From positions 51,065,001 to 51,129,000 of the forward strand of contig CM027380.1 in the NCBI GenBank assembly GCA_015680905.1: DNA of 64,000 nt, given 5' to 3'. The notes under the pieces were generated by a model that saw only the letters and a program-made list of their open reading frames with translations, did no database searches and was not told the DNA's origin. How positions within the stretch are numbered: position 1 is the first letter of the stretch; every line of letters starts with the position of its first letter. A program made the position numbers and the translations under genes. Positions 36,901 through 49,637 of this stretch are shown here, one piece after another. Source of the stretch: Coptis chinensis. Its lineage: Eukaryota > Streptophyta > Magnoliopsida > Ranunculales > Ranunculaceae.

Positions 36901-39900
36901 GTGAACCTCTCACACTACACCATTATTACTGATATAATACAATATCTTGTTTGGAAAAAAATTAAATAAAATATGGTACTTGGGCCTTGCTCCATGCAAA
37001 TGCATTATTATCATTTGATCGAACCGTCCAAGTTCAATTAGTTGACTCCATTGACGGTGCTTGATTTTTCAGGTATACTAAATGACAAGTTTATCCTTCT
37101 GTTTGGAAGGATCAAAAACTAAGTATCCCTATTATATAAGGACCAAAAGCTAAATAAATGATGGCTAACACGGGTTTTCTGAAAATTTGAAATGGTTATA
37201 TGATAGTCAACTGACAGCCATCGAATCAACCAACAGAACTGGGATACTACAGCAATAAACAAAGTAGTGTGGATCAATGCCTAGATACCTTATTATTGCG
37301 TGGACCAATCCTAAATAGTAAATACCTTATCAATGCAAGGAATAAAGCTAAATATCCATGTTATATTATTACTTGTACGTTAATTTCTTAATACTAAACT
37401 TTGTGTTACCTGTAGCCTGTCTGCCTTCCAGTTGGTGTGCAATCTAGTTGAATAAACATCGATAAGTGAAATCCAACCTCTGGATTAGCTAGACGTCCTA
37501 ATATCATCAACACCAATAGAATGATCCTAGCCATCTTATGATTGTGCTTGTTATTCATTCATCTATTTGATCAACAGAACATGATCATATATTTGTAGTA
37601 CTAACAAAAATGAGTGTTTGTTACTGGTAGTGATATTACAATTGTTATTTGTACTGCAATTTTTTCGTACTCTTTTCTTTTGATAAGAAGTGTGTAATGG
37701 TCATTCATGATTATCACTGTCTATGTTGAACATGTAGTTGTCAGTCATATTCATAGACATAGAAATATTCATGACTACCTCATGTAGAAATATAATGAGA
37801 TGATTATGGATGCTAATGTCAAAAGATCAAAACACTGAAAACAGGCATCCTAGAACATAGAGTATAACAGAGTAGTTAACTATTCTTGTAACAAATCTAC
37901 CACTTTCAAGCAAGAGTTAAGGCTTTCATTTTCAGCATAATAGTGTGTGTGCATGCCATATATGCGTATAGTAGTGGATGTCTTCAAAATAGTAAAGCAA
38001 AAGTCTTCCTTGCATAGTAGGAAACAAATGTGCATAGTGACATAGCCATGTACCTTGAACTGTATTAGTTTCTTCTCCAAATGAACTATATTACCTGTGT
38101 AATGAGGTTCGGAGAATGAAATAGAAGAAAGATGACGTGTACTTATTCCTGCCTTAACCTTGTAATGTTCACCGTGTTTGATCAATTTAAACACAAAGAA
38201 ACGAACCCTGGGAGATTTACTAGATATAATTTTTTATAAGACAAAGGTTTAACACCGAGATTTTTAAATCTCTTTTTCCAAAGAGATGAGAACCAAAAAA
38301 AAAAAAAACTTAACAAGTTGTGCTGATATGGTGTAATAAAAGAAGTAAGATCGATATCAAATTTGGGATGGGTTCTTCATTCGCTGAGGTACCTGTTTAT
38401 AGCACACCGAACCACTAAGATAAGATAAGTGATTATTGACATTTATTAGAGGTAACACATTTCTCTCCTAGATTTAGTTTTTGGTTGCCAACTTGTCGCC
38501 CCTACTTATAGACACAGTGGTCAACCACACATTTTGCAACTCATTTATAGCGGACAGATGTTTATAAAGAATTTAGTACAATGAATAAAGAGGAAGAAGA
38601 AAATTCATAGATGTTTACAACAATTCTAGTTCTCAATGAATATGGGGACGAGGCTTACTTCAGGATCTTTAAAGTCGAATGAACCAATTCAAATTTCCTT
38701 AATTATAATAATAATGATCATAACAACAGTAACAATTATAACAAGCATAATGAGAAGATTGCTACAATCACTGGTTCTTGGGATATTCAGACAACTAACT
38801 GAACTAGAGGTAGAGGTGGCACTTCAACGGGAAGACAGACAGGTAACACAAACTCCAATATGTGGAAATCAAAGAAGATGCGTATAAGTATTATATCGGA
38901 TATTATATTTAGTTGTTAGTCCTTGCAATAATGAGGTATTTAGGCATTGGTTCACACATATTTAATTAGCTTTTAGTTCAATAATTATTAGTGTGTTTGG
39001 TCCCTGTCTGTTAGTTGAGGGCAATGGATGTGACTTGTCCACTTCAAATTTTCATAGTGCTTGTGGTTTCGGTTACTCAAGTAAAACAGAATTAGGAATA
39101 TTTAGATTCTAGCCCTTCGACGCAGAAGTGTAAGTTTGTCATATAATGTAATGACATTCGACTGAAGTCAGCTAACTGAATTGTGAGCCTGGGACCAAAC
39201 ACTAATAAAAGCTTTAGCATGGAGTAAAAGCTAAATATCCCTAAAACAAACCTATTGGTACAACTATTAGAATAAAACTTTTTTTTTTACCCACACATGA
39301 GTCTGTGAAATGTTTTTTCTTGTGGTAAAGAGCATTTTTTTTTTTCATTTTTTAAAATGGAGTTGTCAATTGCCTAATTGCAATGTTTTGACACGTGGAA
39401 CTACTGCGATTATATTTTCTTTGATAATGCAGAAATCAAAATCTTGCCTAATTGTTATTTTTTATAGTTTGGTGAAATTTATTATTCCTATTTTTGTCTT
39501 TTTTCTTTCTTCTTTTTACTGAAGATTGTGAGATAATATTTTTTTTCTCCCACTTTTTACTAGTTTATATATGAAGAATTTGTAATATACTAATATTCAA
39601 TGTATCTCAACATATGTGTATTATACTTTCTTGCAAAATCACGTGTCTGCGCGCCAGTATCGTGTCTTGTGTTTGTATTTCTGCTTCTGAGCTTTTTTGT
39701 ACCTGTAAGTAGATGTCTGCCATGAAGTTAGTTGCATATTTTGAGGTTAAAAGCTCCATGCCTCCATAGGGTTCCAATGGGTAAAGTGTTTTGTTGAGGT
39801 TTGTGGAAGGTTATTTTTCAAGGGTTTCTCAAGAGGGTTTTGTCAGGGATGCTGTTGTTTACCAATGAATTTAGAGTTTGAGATCTAAGAGAGTATTTTC

Positions 39901-40631
39901 CCTCTGGAGGTCTCATTGCATCTCTACATGGTCTGCAGATGACTTCTTAAAGAGGCTTTGGGTTAGGTTTCTAGTTTTATTTCTTCTTGACAATGGATAC
40001 TCCGTGTTTGTTTTGCCATCAGATTTTCTCCAGTTCCATATACATCCTATTTTTCACGGCATGTTTCTTCCTCTCTTTTCTATACTGTCCAGGAGTATAA
40101 ATTTTCTTGGATCCTTCAAAATCTGTGGGTTTTTGTTCGGTACTTGAACTTTCAATCTTCAAATTTCTAGGATCTAACTTCAACGTAAATCCATAAGAAA
40201 TTGTTCTTGGAAAGTTTTCTCAAAGCTACCAGTAATATATCCTGTTCGAGTAGGCTGGTTCATTCTTCCTGATTTAGAATTTTGTTTGCAAACATGATAT
40301 TTGAGTGCAGAGAAGAGCAAAGATGAATTTGGAAACCCCCGCTATTCCCATGGTTGTTCGAGCAGAGAAGGCACTCGAGGCAATTTATGTTTGTTGCTTT
40401 ATTAAGGACCCCATTGAAGAAGAAGACAAGAAACTACTATCTGTCATGCTGAATGCAGTGTTTCCCTCAGTTGGGCAATCTGAAATAGATAGGATTGTTC
40501 GTGAAAAAGCAAAAAGAGTAGCTGAAGGTAGTGAGGAAGACAGTGTCCCAGAGCCAAAGCCGTTATCAAAAGATGCTGTGCAGTTACAAATGAAAGACCT
40601 TCAGTTCCTAAAGCAGAACAGTGAAACCTAA
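33996..40631 (+). CDS. PSA3: Photosystem I assembly factor PSA3
   Basis: A nucleus-encoded chloroplast protein that assists photosystem I assembly in plants, acting with Y3IP1 (family knowledge). Three phase-0 exons: 33996-34376, 34566-34730 and 40311-40631, giving 288 residues, close to the Arabidopsis protein. The start MVVVTTSSLH opens a serine-rich, acid-poor transit peptide. The conserved body follows: GFARKIIGSLPVIGLIARII, GGDIIDFAEFRRRVG, then CCWLAAVGAGLLKSEEILEG, EFEEENFIAIMTEAR in exon 2, and IPMVVRAEKALEAIYVCCF, VREKAKRVAEGSEED and LQMKDLQFLKQNSET at the end. All splice sites are GT/AG and no stop or frameshift is seen. An in-frame ATG 63 bases upstream is less likely: family similarity starts at MVVV. 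Intron 2 is 5580 bp. It is the only gene here that looks fully functional. Confidence 0.88.
35225..36310. repeat. A-B-A'-B' diverged duplication in PSA3 intron 2
   Basis: Unit A at 35225-35457 and 35905-36110 shares gttgagccaggag, cattggtta, gaggttcttatgtga and ttgacacctctca. Unit B at 35500-35710 and 36113-36310 shares ttatgtgaagatcaat-like text, cccacacct, gaggaggtggttaagtgct and gggttggg. A carries atcagagtc, like part of a tRNA-Met primer site, so a small LTR-type (TRIM-like) element duplicated in tandem is possible but unproved. Confidence 0.6.
36311..40310. other. Rest of PSA3 intron 2, no gene seen
   Basis: AT-rich sequence with weak internal repeats such as agtccttg(t/c)aataa (36573 and 38921) and taaatatccct (39231, with reverse forms near 36546). 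This suggests an old non-coding transposon. Open frames at 37880-38194 and 38636-38887 have no recognisable content. Confidence 0.5.
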
Positions 40632-40944
40632 GAAGTCACATCTTTCTCTTTGTTGTTGTAAGTAGGCACTTTTGATCTGTATGTTGAGGAAGATCATAGA
40701 ATCCACTTTTGCTTTTTGTAGTTTTCCACAGTATTCTGTTTATAGAAAGCTTCTAACAATTCTTGAGTTCACTCTATGAAAAGGCTTTATATTTCCAAGT
40801 ATCAGGTGCGAGGTAGTCAGTAATGTTTTGATTAAAGGTACAAAACATGTGGGTTGAGCATCAATTCTCTTACACAATATTCTAATGCATTACTCATTTT
40901 CAATTACTGCTTAAATCAACAGAGTCCAAAACAAACATTGACAG

Positions 40945-41008
40945 GATAACTAATTTTGATTTTATTTGCCATTGGCAGGCTAACTAATTTTGATTTTATT
41001 TGCCATTG
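40945..41008. repeat. Short tandem duplication downstream of PSA3
   Basis: taactaattttgattttatt plus tgccattg occurs twice, the copies starting 35 bases apart. The interval 41009-42691 beyond it is AT-rich and shows no gene; 41125-41210 is a GC-richer patch with short inverted repeats around gcccg. Confidence 0.8.
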
Positions 41009-42691
41009 AACTTTATTTCGTATTGCTGGAACTTTTTTTTTTTTTGGAAGAAGCTAGGTTAGGCAGACCCCAACCTATATTAGTTATAATCTCAAGTACA
41101 TTTTACTTTGTGCATTGTCCATTACAACTAGCCATGCAGCCCGACCTGTGGCCGGGCTTGCTATTTTTAAACCCATCATGTGTGGGCCTATATTTAAGGC
41201 CCGTTAATTTGGGTCTCTTTAATTTTTAAACCAACAACAATTAAATAAGCACTTGGAAGTTGAAGTTGTACAATATTCAATATCGTTTCTACTTTCTACT
41301 TTTTTCTGATAACCAATATCGTTTCAACTTTATCATGGAGTATCCAACCCATCAATGAAAACTTACAATTCTTGAATGAAGGTTTCTGTTGTTGAAACTT
41401 GAAAAAAAACCTACCTTTTTTTCTAACAAAAAGAGAAATCAATCATTCACAAATTCGTCTGTATTTCATCTAAATCTTGGCTAAGTGATGCCACAAAGCC
41501 AATCTATGCCAAAGAGTAGCAAAACAACAATATCCGCCTGGAATAGAGACTGACATCTTACAACCGTGCAGCTTCATCCCCTGGATATATGACAGTAATG
41601 GAAATATTTTAGGTTGATATCATTACACTCTTAATAGCAGCACCATGCCACCACAATTTTGTAGGATTCTTACACATAAAAATGAAATAAGTCTAATTAA
41701 AATACACCAATTAAATGGACAGATCTTTGTCTCTTTGGGCAGTTTGTAACAACATAGAGCTATCTCAAAGACATTAATCATTCCCCTACAAAACAGTATG
41801 ATAAACTCATTCACATCTGACATGCCTACAACAGAACTTCTCAGTTCTAGGCACAAAAGCAAGTTATGAACTACACTCATCATTCAAATTATTTAAATGA
41901 ATTCATATGACCAAACTTAGCAAAAGGGCACAAAAATCAGTGTCACATAAAAGGGCTCTCGCTTATGCTAATATCATCCAAATTTTCCCTTCTCCATATT
42001 GTCCTAACTATCCATACATCATGTAATACTGCCACAAAAATACCAACTGCTGCAAAATCATAAAAGGGGAATAGTAAAAAACAACAAAGTAATGAAAATG
42101 ATGCATGAAAGAGTTAGTTTTTCATCAAAGTTATGTTTTAAATCCATCCAATGTAGCAGAATAATCTATATCAAACATAAGTTGCCTAATTTTTATGATA
42201 GGTCTTTGAAACAATTTATACGACAAAATGCTTTAGGCAAATTTGATGATTAATTCCTTTTTTTTGTATAGCTTTAACAATGGATGACGCTGTGAAGCTT
42301 TCTCTTCCATTTGTTTACACCAATTATGTCTAATAGACCATATTGGTTCATTAAAAAGAATAAAAACCCATCGTTTGGCCACCACCGAAGTCATAAGTCC
42401 TATGAAAAACTAATAATCAATACAAATCTAACATGCTTCAATCGAAATGGTGTATAAGAAAGACATATCCATAGTTACAAATAGAGGAATGGAAACAATG
42501 TTAAAATACATGAATCTGACAAAAAAAAGGAACTCAAATATTACCGGAAGATTTCACAATAAGATATGAGCAAATGATGACATCCATGAAAAATTTACTA
42601 AAGCTATAAGCCCCTATCTAATAAGGGATGGGAGTAAGATCAATGTTAGGGTGAGAGTCAAAGCTTTAGCGATCGCTGTGGTTGCTTGCTT

Positions 42692-42850
42692 AAGTAAGGA
42701 GCGATTAATGTTGGCACCTTCAATGGACCTAAGTGTTCTTTGATCTGTGGCAAGAGCTCTCTCAGATCCTGCTAGATCAATCAGCGATAGTTTGCCTACT
42801 CGATTGACAACGTTCATTGTATTGTCTCTGACTCGGTATTCTGCTACAAC
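42692..42850 (-). pseudogene. Kinesin-8 motor domain exon fragment
   Basis: Minus strand, after an AG at 42851, reads an exon of a kinesin motor: [31 protein letters not shown] (switch II region, DLAGSE) and [20 protein letters not shown] (helix alpha4 region). The combination [10 protein letters not shown] is characteristic of kinesin-8. Similarity stops abruptly after NRSLL and continues into unrelated repeats, and no P-loop exon is found nearby. It is therefore an isolated fragment, not a gene. 42851-43686 holds nothing else I recognise. Confidence 0.8.
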
Positions 42851-43686
42851 CTAAAGAAATACACATGCATTGGAATAAGATAACAATTCTTACGTACTCT
42901 GAGTTAATTAAGTAATTACAATTCCTACTGTAACTATCACTTAGCTGATTTCAATTTACTGAACTCAAAAACCATTAGTTGTTTCTCTTAATTATTCTTC
43001 CTAATAAATTTCTTCCAAAATCGCTTCACCTGATGGTGTTACTTGTTTTCAGTCACCTAAACTTTCAATTTTTATCTCTATACTGATGTTTGAATTCACA
43101 ATTAAGGGAGAGCAAAGTTTCAAGGATTAGCTCAGAGTTTCAGTTCCTAAACAGCCTGATATAAATGGAAATTTGGTTTTGAAAAATTACTATCTAATAC
43201 CATGTGATTCCTGTGAAAAATGTGAGCTTTGCACGTAGAGTATGTTCATATCCACCCACAATCTGCAACATATTGCATCAAAAATTTAAAAGGTTATGCA
43301 CACAAAAATTAATTTCAAAAATAAATGGAGCACCTATTTGTTAAGCAAAACCCTCGAAGAAAAGGAAGGATAATCTTCAATATCTAGTAAACATACCTTC
43401 TTCAAGCCCCATTCAAGTTTCTTATTTGCTTCCTTAAAGTCCCAACTGCTCCAGATTCCAACTCAAAACTAACCCTGTTGAATTCCAGAAGACCCAATCA
43501 GAAAGACTTGCCAAGAACAAAGGGATTTGCTTACATGCTTTTGCATGTGCTACTACTTTGTTTACTGGACTATAAATTTAAATTTGGAAATTAGTAAAAA
43601 GAAAATAAATCCAAATTCTGTGAAAAAATAAATTAATAGAAAAAACTTACAAATCAATGGCTTCACCTGTGGTCTACACAGACAGT

Positions 43687-44458
43687 TGTGTAGCATAAGA
43701 ATTCTGTATCTATTAACTAATCCATATCCAATAACTAATACATATCATGATCCATTAACTCCATATCCATATCCATATCTATTAACTAATCCATATCCAT
43801 ATCCAATAACTAATACATATCAATTAACTAATCCATTGTTTTTTAGAATTTGTTTTTTTTTTCATCCCATGCGTACATTTGAAATAATGAAATAATGCGT
43901 AGCTTTGTTTTTTGTTTTAACATAACACATGAAAAGACAATTTTGACTTATATTAAATTAGAGAGATGACCAAATTCAGGGTTAGTTTGGTAAGAAGGCA
44001 AGTAATTATTTTTCAAATAGGGATTATTTTAAAAACTTTGCTGATGTGGCTCACTAGCTATGAGCATCCTGGGAGAATGGATGTGTAGCATAAGAATTCT
44101 GTATCTATTAACTAATACATATCCAATAACTAATACATATCATGATCCATTAACTCCATATCCATATCTATTAACTAATCCATATCCAATAACTAATACA
44201 TATTAATTAACTAATCCATTGTTTTTTAGAATTTGTTTTTTTTTCATCCCATGCGTACATTTGAAATAATGAAATAATGCATAGCTTTGTTTTTTGTTTT
44301 AACATAACACATGAAAAGACAATTTTGACTTATATTAAATTAGAGAGATGGCCAAATTCAGGGTTAGTTTGGTAAGAAGGCAAGTAATTATTTTTCAAAT
44401 AGGGACTATTTTAAAAACTTTGCTGATGTGGCTCACTATGAGCATCCTGGGAGAATGG
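43687..44458. repeat. 395-bp tandem duplication
   Basis: Two head-to-tail copies, 43687-44081 and 44082-44458, both starting tgtgtagcataagaattctg and ending gagcatcctgggagaatgg. The second has lost some of the internal aactaatccatatcc units and differs at scattered bases. The start of each copy contains a short satellite-like array of ccatatcc/aactaat words. Confidence 0.9.
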
Positions 44459-45001
44459 ATATTAATGTAGGTAGGATATTAGATAGAGCACAGTCTAAAG
44501 GGGGAACGAAATAGAAAACAAAATCCTCATGAGACTTACAGAACTTAGAGAAGTAATCAGCTATCCGATTTGCTTCTCTATACACATGCTTGAAGTCAAC
44601 CAGTTCAAATTGTTGTTTCAAGAGGTCAATAGAAGCAACTATGTTGAGGCAATACCAGGGAGGTTCCTCTAATCCAGTAACTGATCCTACAACACACTTA
44701 GAGTCGGAACATATAATAATGTGTTTAGCTCCAATACTGTTTGCACCCTTCATGCTTTGACGGCCAATAATTCTTGTGTCATGACCGATCTCTTAGTTGA
44801 ACTCCCTGTATAGGCTAGCTTAACTACTCCTGCTTCATCTCTGATAGCACCACCAAATCCAATGAAGTCTTTTGATATAATGCCATCAGTATTGACTACT
44901 AACTCTATTGATTTAGGCTTAAACCATTTGCACCAGATAGGTACATGTGGAGTGAAAGAAACTTGGATTCCGATCCTGTCAAGAAGAACTCTGGCTGCCA
45001 C
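44436..45001 (-). pseudogene. Plant RNase H-like domain relic, LINE type
   Basis: Two minus-strand frames, 45001-44750 and 44753-44436, meet by a one-base shift. Together they show the RVT_3 pattern of plant non-LTR elements: IELVVNTDGII (first acidic residue), FGGAIRDEAG, TQELLAVKA (glutamate), IICSDSKCVVGS (second aspartate) and HVYREANRIADYFSKF (C-terminal histidine and aspartate). The N-terminal reverse transcriptase is absent. The 3' end overlaps the boundary of the tandem duplication. 45002-45566 shows no gene. Confidence 0.75.
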
Positions 45002-45569
45002 CGTGTCAGGGACCTCTTTCAGTGTCTTTTCCTTTGAATTTTGTGAAGTACATACAATTTATATTGTAGTCAAATATGTAATTTCATGTAGAAAAAACAG
45101 AATGCTGAAAAATTAGACAATTATGGTTTTAAGAATATTGAAGATAGTGCAAGTATTGTAAGTTAAATATCTTATAGTAGTAATAATAGTGAAAATGGTG
45201 CCGTAATACTGTCTTCAACTGATTGTGCCATAAAAATTGTGGCTCTCTGTTGATATCACAAACCCTAATTGTCCCTTGGGCATGGACTTCTAACGGACGC
45301 TATTAATTGTTCCTTGGTGCCTACACCAACTATATATAGTGTCCTTGATTTGGGACTGAAAGCAGCACGCTAATGTTGGTGTGGACTTGGACTTCTGAAG
45401 GCGTGCAGAACTGCAGATTATTGTTAGGAACGGTTTTCTGGTTATCCTTGCTTGCCGAACAACATTGGTACGTTATCTTTCATGAACTTTTGCAGCAGCG
45501 TTTGGTAAAATTGGAATGACAATATTGCTTATTTGAGTCCCCTCCTATAAATATAAAACTAGGAGTGTG

Positions 45570-45935
45570 CACTACACCATAACAGGCTATTTGCAACGGC
45601 AAAAAAGCGTTGCTAATAATTTTTGCAACGCTTTTTAAGCGTTGCAAATATGGCGTGGGGTAAAGTGTTAGAAATTTTTGCAACGGTTAATAAGCGTTGC
45701 AAATAGAAATTTCCAACGCTTTTTAAGCGTTGCAATAATGATTTGCAACACTTTTTATAACTATTTTGTATACAAATTTAAAATATTTGCAACGTTTTTT
45801 TTATTTCACAAACGCTTTTTAAGCGTTGGTAATTTGTAACGGTTTTTAACCGTTGCAAAGTTGTTAGTTAATTTTAAAAAAATTAATTTAAAAATCATTT
45901 GTAACGGTTATGGACCGTTGCTGATAAAAAAAAAA
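45570..45935. repeat. CACTA-2 left subterminal array
   Basis: Terminal CACTACACC followed by about ten units of the type gcaacgctttttaagcgttg and taacggtt/aaccgttgc in both orientations. 45936-46444 inside it is AT-rich with no identifiable exon. Confidence 0.8.
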
Positions 45936-46451
45936 TAATTTCACATATTTTGTAGCAACTAGCTAAACCTACAAAAAGATGCCCCCTTTTCCGGTACACA
46001 ATACATTTTCATACTATTTTACAAAGAAATCATAATATACATGGAAAAAAAAACCGATAAAGTACAAAACTAATCCAACCATATACATTCACAACTTTGA
46101 GCGATTTTCTAAACCTCACAAACTTATTGTTGGACTATCACCATAAAAAAAGTTTTCATACTATGATCCTAAACAAGAGATAACAGCTTGCATTGTTGAA
46201 AACCGTACGCCCATTTATTTCCACAAATGCTCCAAAAGAGATCCTAGCATTAAGATAAAATAGTCGACCAAGAAAAGATCATGAAGTAGACAATAAGGGG
46301 ATCACCTGCACAGAATGCAAAGCAGTTTTAGAACAATGGCATGGTCCACATTTTTATCTCTCGACACTCCGAGGTCATTTCTCATCCCGACAAAAAATGC
46401 CCATGAAGGATCTACAAACAAAAAAAAAAAAACGAAGGAATATTATCAAAC

Positions 46452-46665
46452 CTTAGTCTCACAAGCAGTGACATCGTAGCGGAAGAGCCCTCTCTGCACA
46501 CGATCTTCCCACTGCAATCAAGTACTACATGTTAGCTGGATTATAGTTAAAAGTTTATCTTGAATATTAATAGTGCAAATTTTATCAAGCCCCTTTACCT
46601 CTCCGAGAAGAAGTGAATCCAGAAAGGCAACTGGAGACTCTTGCACTAGTGTTACTACTTGCACG
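46452..46665 (-). pseudogene. VTC2: Captured VTC2 (GDP-L-galactose phosphorylase) fragment
   Basis: VTC2 catalyses the committed step of plant ascorbate synthesis. Two exon pieces on the minus strand: about 46665-46599 (QESPVAFLDSLLLGE) and 46511-46452 (WEDRVQRGLFRYDVTACETK), separated by an 87-bp GT/AG intron. This pair is a well conserved part of VTC2/VTC5 near the N terminus. The HIT-type catalytic region is not present, and reading stops directly after the second exon. Upstream it abuts the RING fragment in another frame. Confidence 0.8.
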
Positions 46666-46775
46666 CTAGTCCTATCGCTCTGCTAGAACTCCGATTACTT
46701 TCGGAGCACTAGTGGATCCCTGTGGTGGCAGTTCAAGGCGGCATCTGAGGCGAGGAGTTGTCTTTGAACCAACCA

Positions 46776-49637
46776 TGGAACAATACATTTCGTTGTCACG
46801 GCCGAATTTCTAAACAATTAAAAAAAATGAATATTTGAAATATAAATATCTCAAACATCACTTTCGGTTCAATTGTCTAAAACCCGGGCTATGGCGGGGA
46901 TACAACACATGTCAAAACCTAAAACCCACATCACAACAGGATCAACTTAACAACAAAAATCTCCAAATCCTCAACTATCACTTTATTAAAAACTTTCTTC
47001 CATCCCAATACAAACATAAACAAACTTTAAGAATAACAATTTCCAACATCGTATTCTCATGTCATATAAAAATGTAACCTACGTTATTACATCCTTCCAA
47101 AATATCAGACCTAACAAAACTAACGGACTGCTCTAGGTCAACTCCAAATCAAACGCCGCAGTTCCACTTTCTTCCACCTATGTTCCCAAGAACACACCCA
47201 CGTTGCCAAAACAAAGCAAACATGGGTCAGCAAAATGGAATTTGCTGGTATGAGTAGACTAACCACATATAAATATTATCATACTTTAATTATTCAAACA
47301 ATCACTTTATATTATCCCATAACTTAATCATTCACAGCTTGGAAGACAGGTAGTTCCGTCATTTTAACCGGCATAATTTCTTCCCAAGCAAGACTTCCAT
47401 TATATAACTCATTATAATAACTCGTTTTAATATCTAAACCATTGAATTAAAACTTACCGATATCCACTGCTGTATAAGGGAAGGACCGCGTCCCTGCACA
47501 AAATGTTATTAAGTCCTACCCTCCTGCAAAAAAAAGATAGAACTTCTATATAACCTTTGTAGATATTGTATTAGGCATTTAAAAGTAAACCCAAACACAC
47601 TCGCACAATCAACTTAATTTCTCTTATTAATTAATCAATTACTTTTCTTATACACATATTTCACAACCTATGTACTTTAGGTCATTCCCACCACATTCAA
47701 GGAATACACAACCCTACATTCCCGTACACTCAAGGAATACAACTAACCCGCAAGGCGAATACCTTAGTTCCTCTCTAGGGTAGTCCAAACAATCTGGTCA
47801 TTCATGGCACATTCAATGAATACCCGGGTCATTCATGACACATTCAAAGAATACCCATATTTTAACGCTAACGGGCCATTTATGGCACATTCAATAAATG
47901 CCCACCTAACATATGACATCAACAGTCATAAAACTAAATTCCAAAACTTGAGTCGTGGAGAGTTATAAAAGAGGTGGTAAATTTGTTTACGCATTATTGC
48001 ACTTTATTACATATATTATTTCAGAGAACGAATGAATATCTTGATTTATGTATTTTTGGTTACGCGTTATTAATATACCGATGTCTAAGTGTCATAGCGT
48101 TGTATAACATAAAAACTGAAATATCACATAGTAGTTAATACACATACACACGTATATTTAAAGGTCTTAGCCTAAAGCCAAGCATGCTAATAGCCCTAGA
48201 CCTATCCTAATAGCCTAAATCATAATCCGAGTTAAAAGTCAAATTGGGTCAACTGGTCAAAGTCAACCCTGGTCAAAGTCAACTCTGGTCAAAGTCAACG
48301 TCGACCTGCCAAGGGTCAACAGCAATCAACCAGTCCAAACTTATCTAACCCCAAAAGCCCACAGCCTAAAGCCCAAAGTCTAATACAAAAATCCAAATTT
48401 GAAAATCTAAACTAAAGCCCATAAGCCCACCCACGATTGGGCCCAAGCCCAAATCGTGAGTTACTGTTCATCTTCCTTCCTCACCTAAAACCTCCACCAG
48501 CTCTAGCCACCACCGGCCAGCCATCACTCAAGATGAGTTGGTTATTTCCAACCCACACTAGAATTGGGTCGGCCCAAGCCCAACATCAAAAATGAATTTC
48601 GCTATCATCTTCTTCCTCACTCCACCAGCGCCATCACCACCACAACAGACCACCGCCACCTATAAACAAAAAGAACCCAGCGGTTCCACTCCCCTTCAAA
48701 AACCCAATCTGCCGATATCCAAAAATTTAGATTTCCTTATACTGCGAAAATCTCAAACCGACGCCATTAATGGACCTTTGGAGCTTCTACAGCTCCTCTA
48801 CCCACTACGAAATCAACTCTCCAACAATCCACCTCAACCCAACAACAATCGCACAACAAAAGCCATACCAAACAATCATTCAAACAAAAACATGACGATT
48901 TGGTTTGGGTTTGAACGCCATTAATGGCTGTTCAAACCTTCACAACACTCCTACTATAATCCCACCACCACCAATAACTTCAATCGTCAGAAACAATTCA
49001 AGGATAAAGCATTCCTCAAACATCAATGAAAACAGTTCATGGTTAAACAAAAAAACAGTCATGGTTACACTCACAACAAGTTTGGATAAAAAGAAATAAT
49101 GAAATACTCGATTCCATTCATGGTTAAACAAAAGATAACGTCTTTAACCGCTTCTATCGATATCGAGCGCGACGGTTTACGATTATATCGGTTCGAAGTT
49201 ATAAGTCTAGTTTTTCTTTATTAGGCCATTTAGTTCAAAACGATACATGCCACATCGTATACAACCAAATTTCCAACGAATCGGCCGACAGCTACATGCG
49301 TCTACATGCTTTCAATCGACAAAAAACAATGATCCAACAGTAAAACAATGTTTTAAAGATTTTCAAAGTGAAATCTTTTATATCGTTGAATGTGAAAGTA
49401 TCTACTCACCTGTAGCGCTCTCCGATTATCAGCCAGCTACTAGAAAAACCTTTCCTTTTCTTCTTTCAGTAAAACTCCCCTTTTTTTCTAAAACCCTCGC
49501 TGTGTTTTTTTTTTTCCAAAAACTCTACGTGAGAAAACTCCCCGAAAAACAAGGACAACACTTATCCATTTATCTACGGGCTTTTATCCGTCCGTAACTG
49601 CTAGATATCCTATAACTGTTTTATCGGGGTGTTATAT
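46776..49637 (-). mobile_element. LTR-like insertion inside the captured RING fragment
   Basis: On the minus strand it starts about TATAACACCCCGATAA, resembling the TGTAACACCC start of many plant Ty3 LTRs, and ends near GGCCGTGACAACGA. It contains attcatggcacattcaatga-like repeats (47690-47910) and ggtcaaagtcaac repeats (48250-48320), but no pol. It is probably a solo LTR or non-autonomous element. Exact ends and the target duplication are not resolved. Open frames at 48592-48924 and 49247-49597 look like chance. Confidence 0.5.
48246..48325. repeat. ggtcaaagtcaac minisatellite
   Basis: Four to five imperfect 15-16-bp units (ggtcaactggtcaaagtcaa and variants) inside the LTR-like insertion. 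Confidence 0.75.

Noticed and set aside
36913-36925. CACTACACCATT, a possible third CACTA end in PSA3 intron 2
   Set aside because: No subterminal repeats follow and no matching GGTGTAGTG end with a 3-bp target duplication is found downstream.
48592-49597. Open frames of 110 and 116 residues inside the LTR-like insertion
   Set aside because: Pro/Asn-rich or biased composition with no splice context or known domain; probably non-coding.
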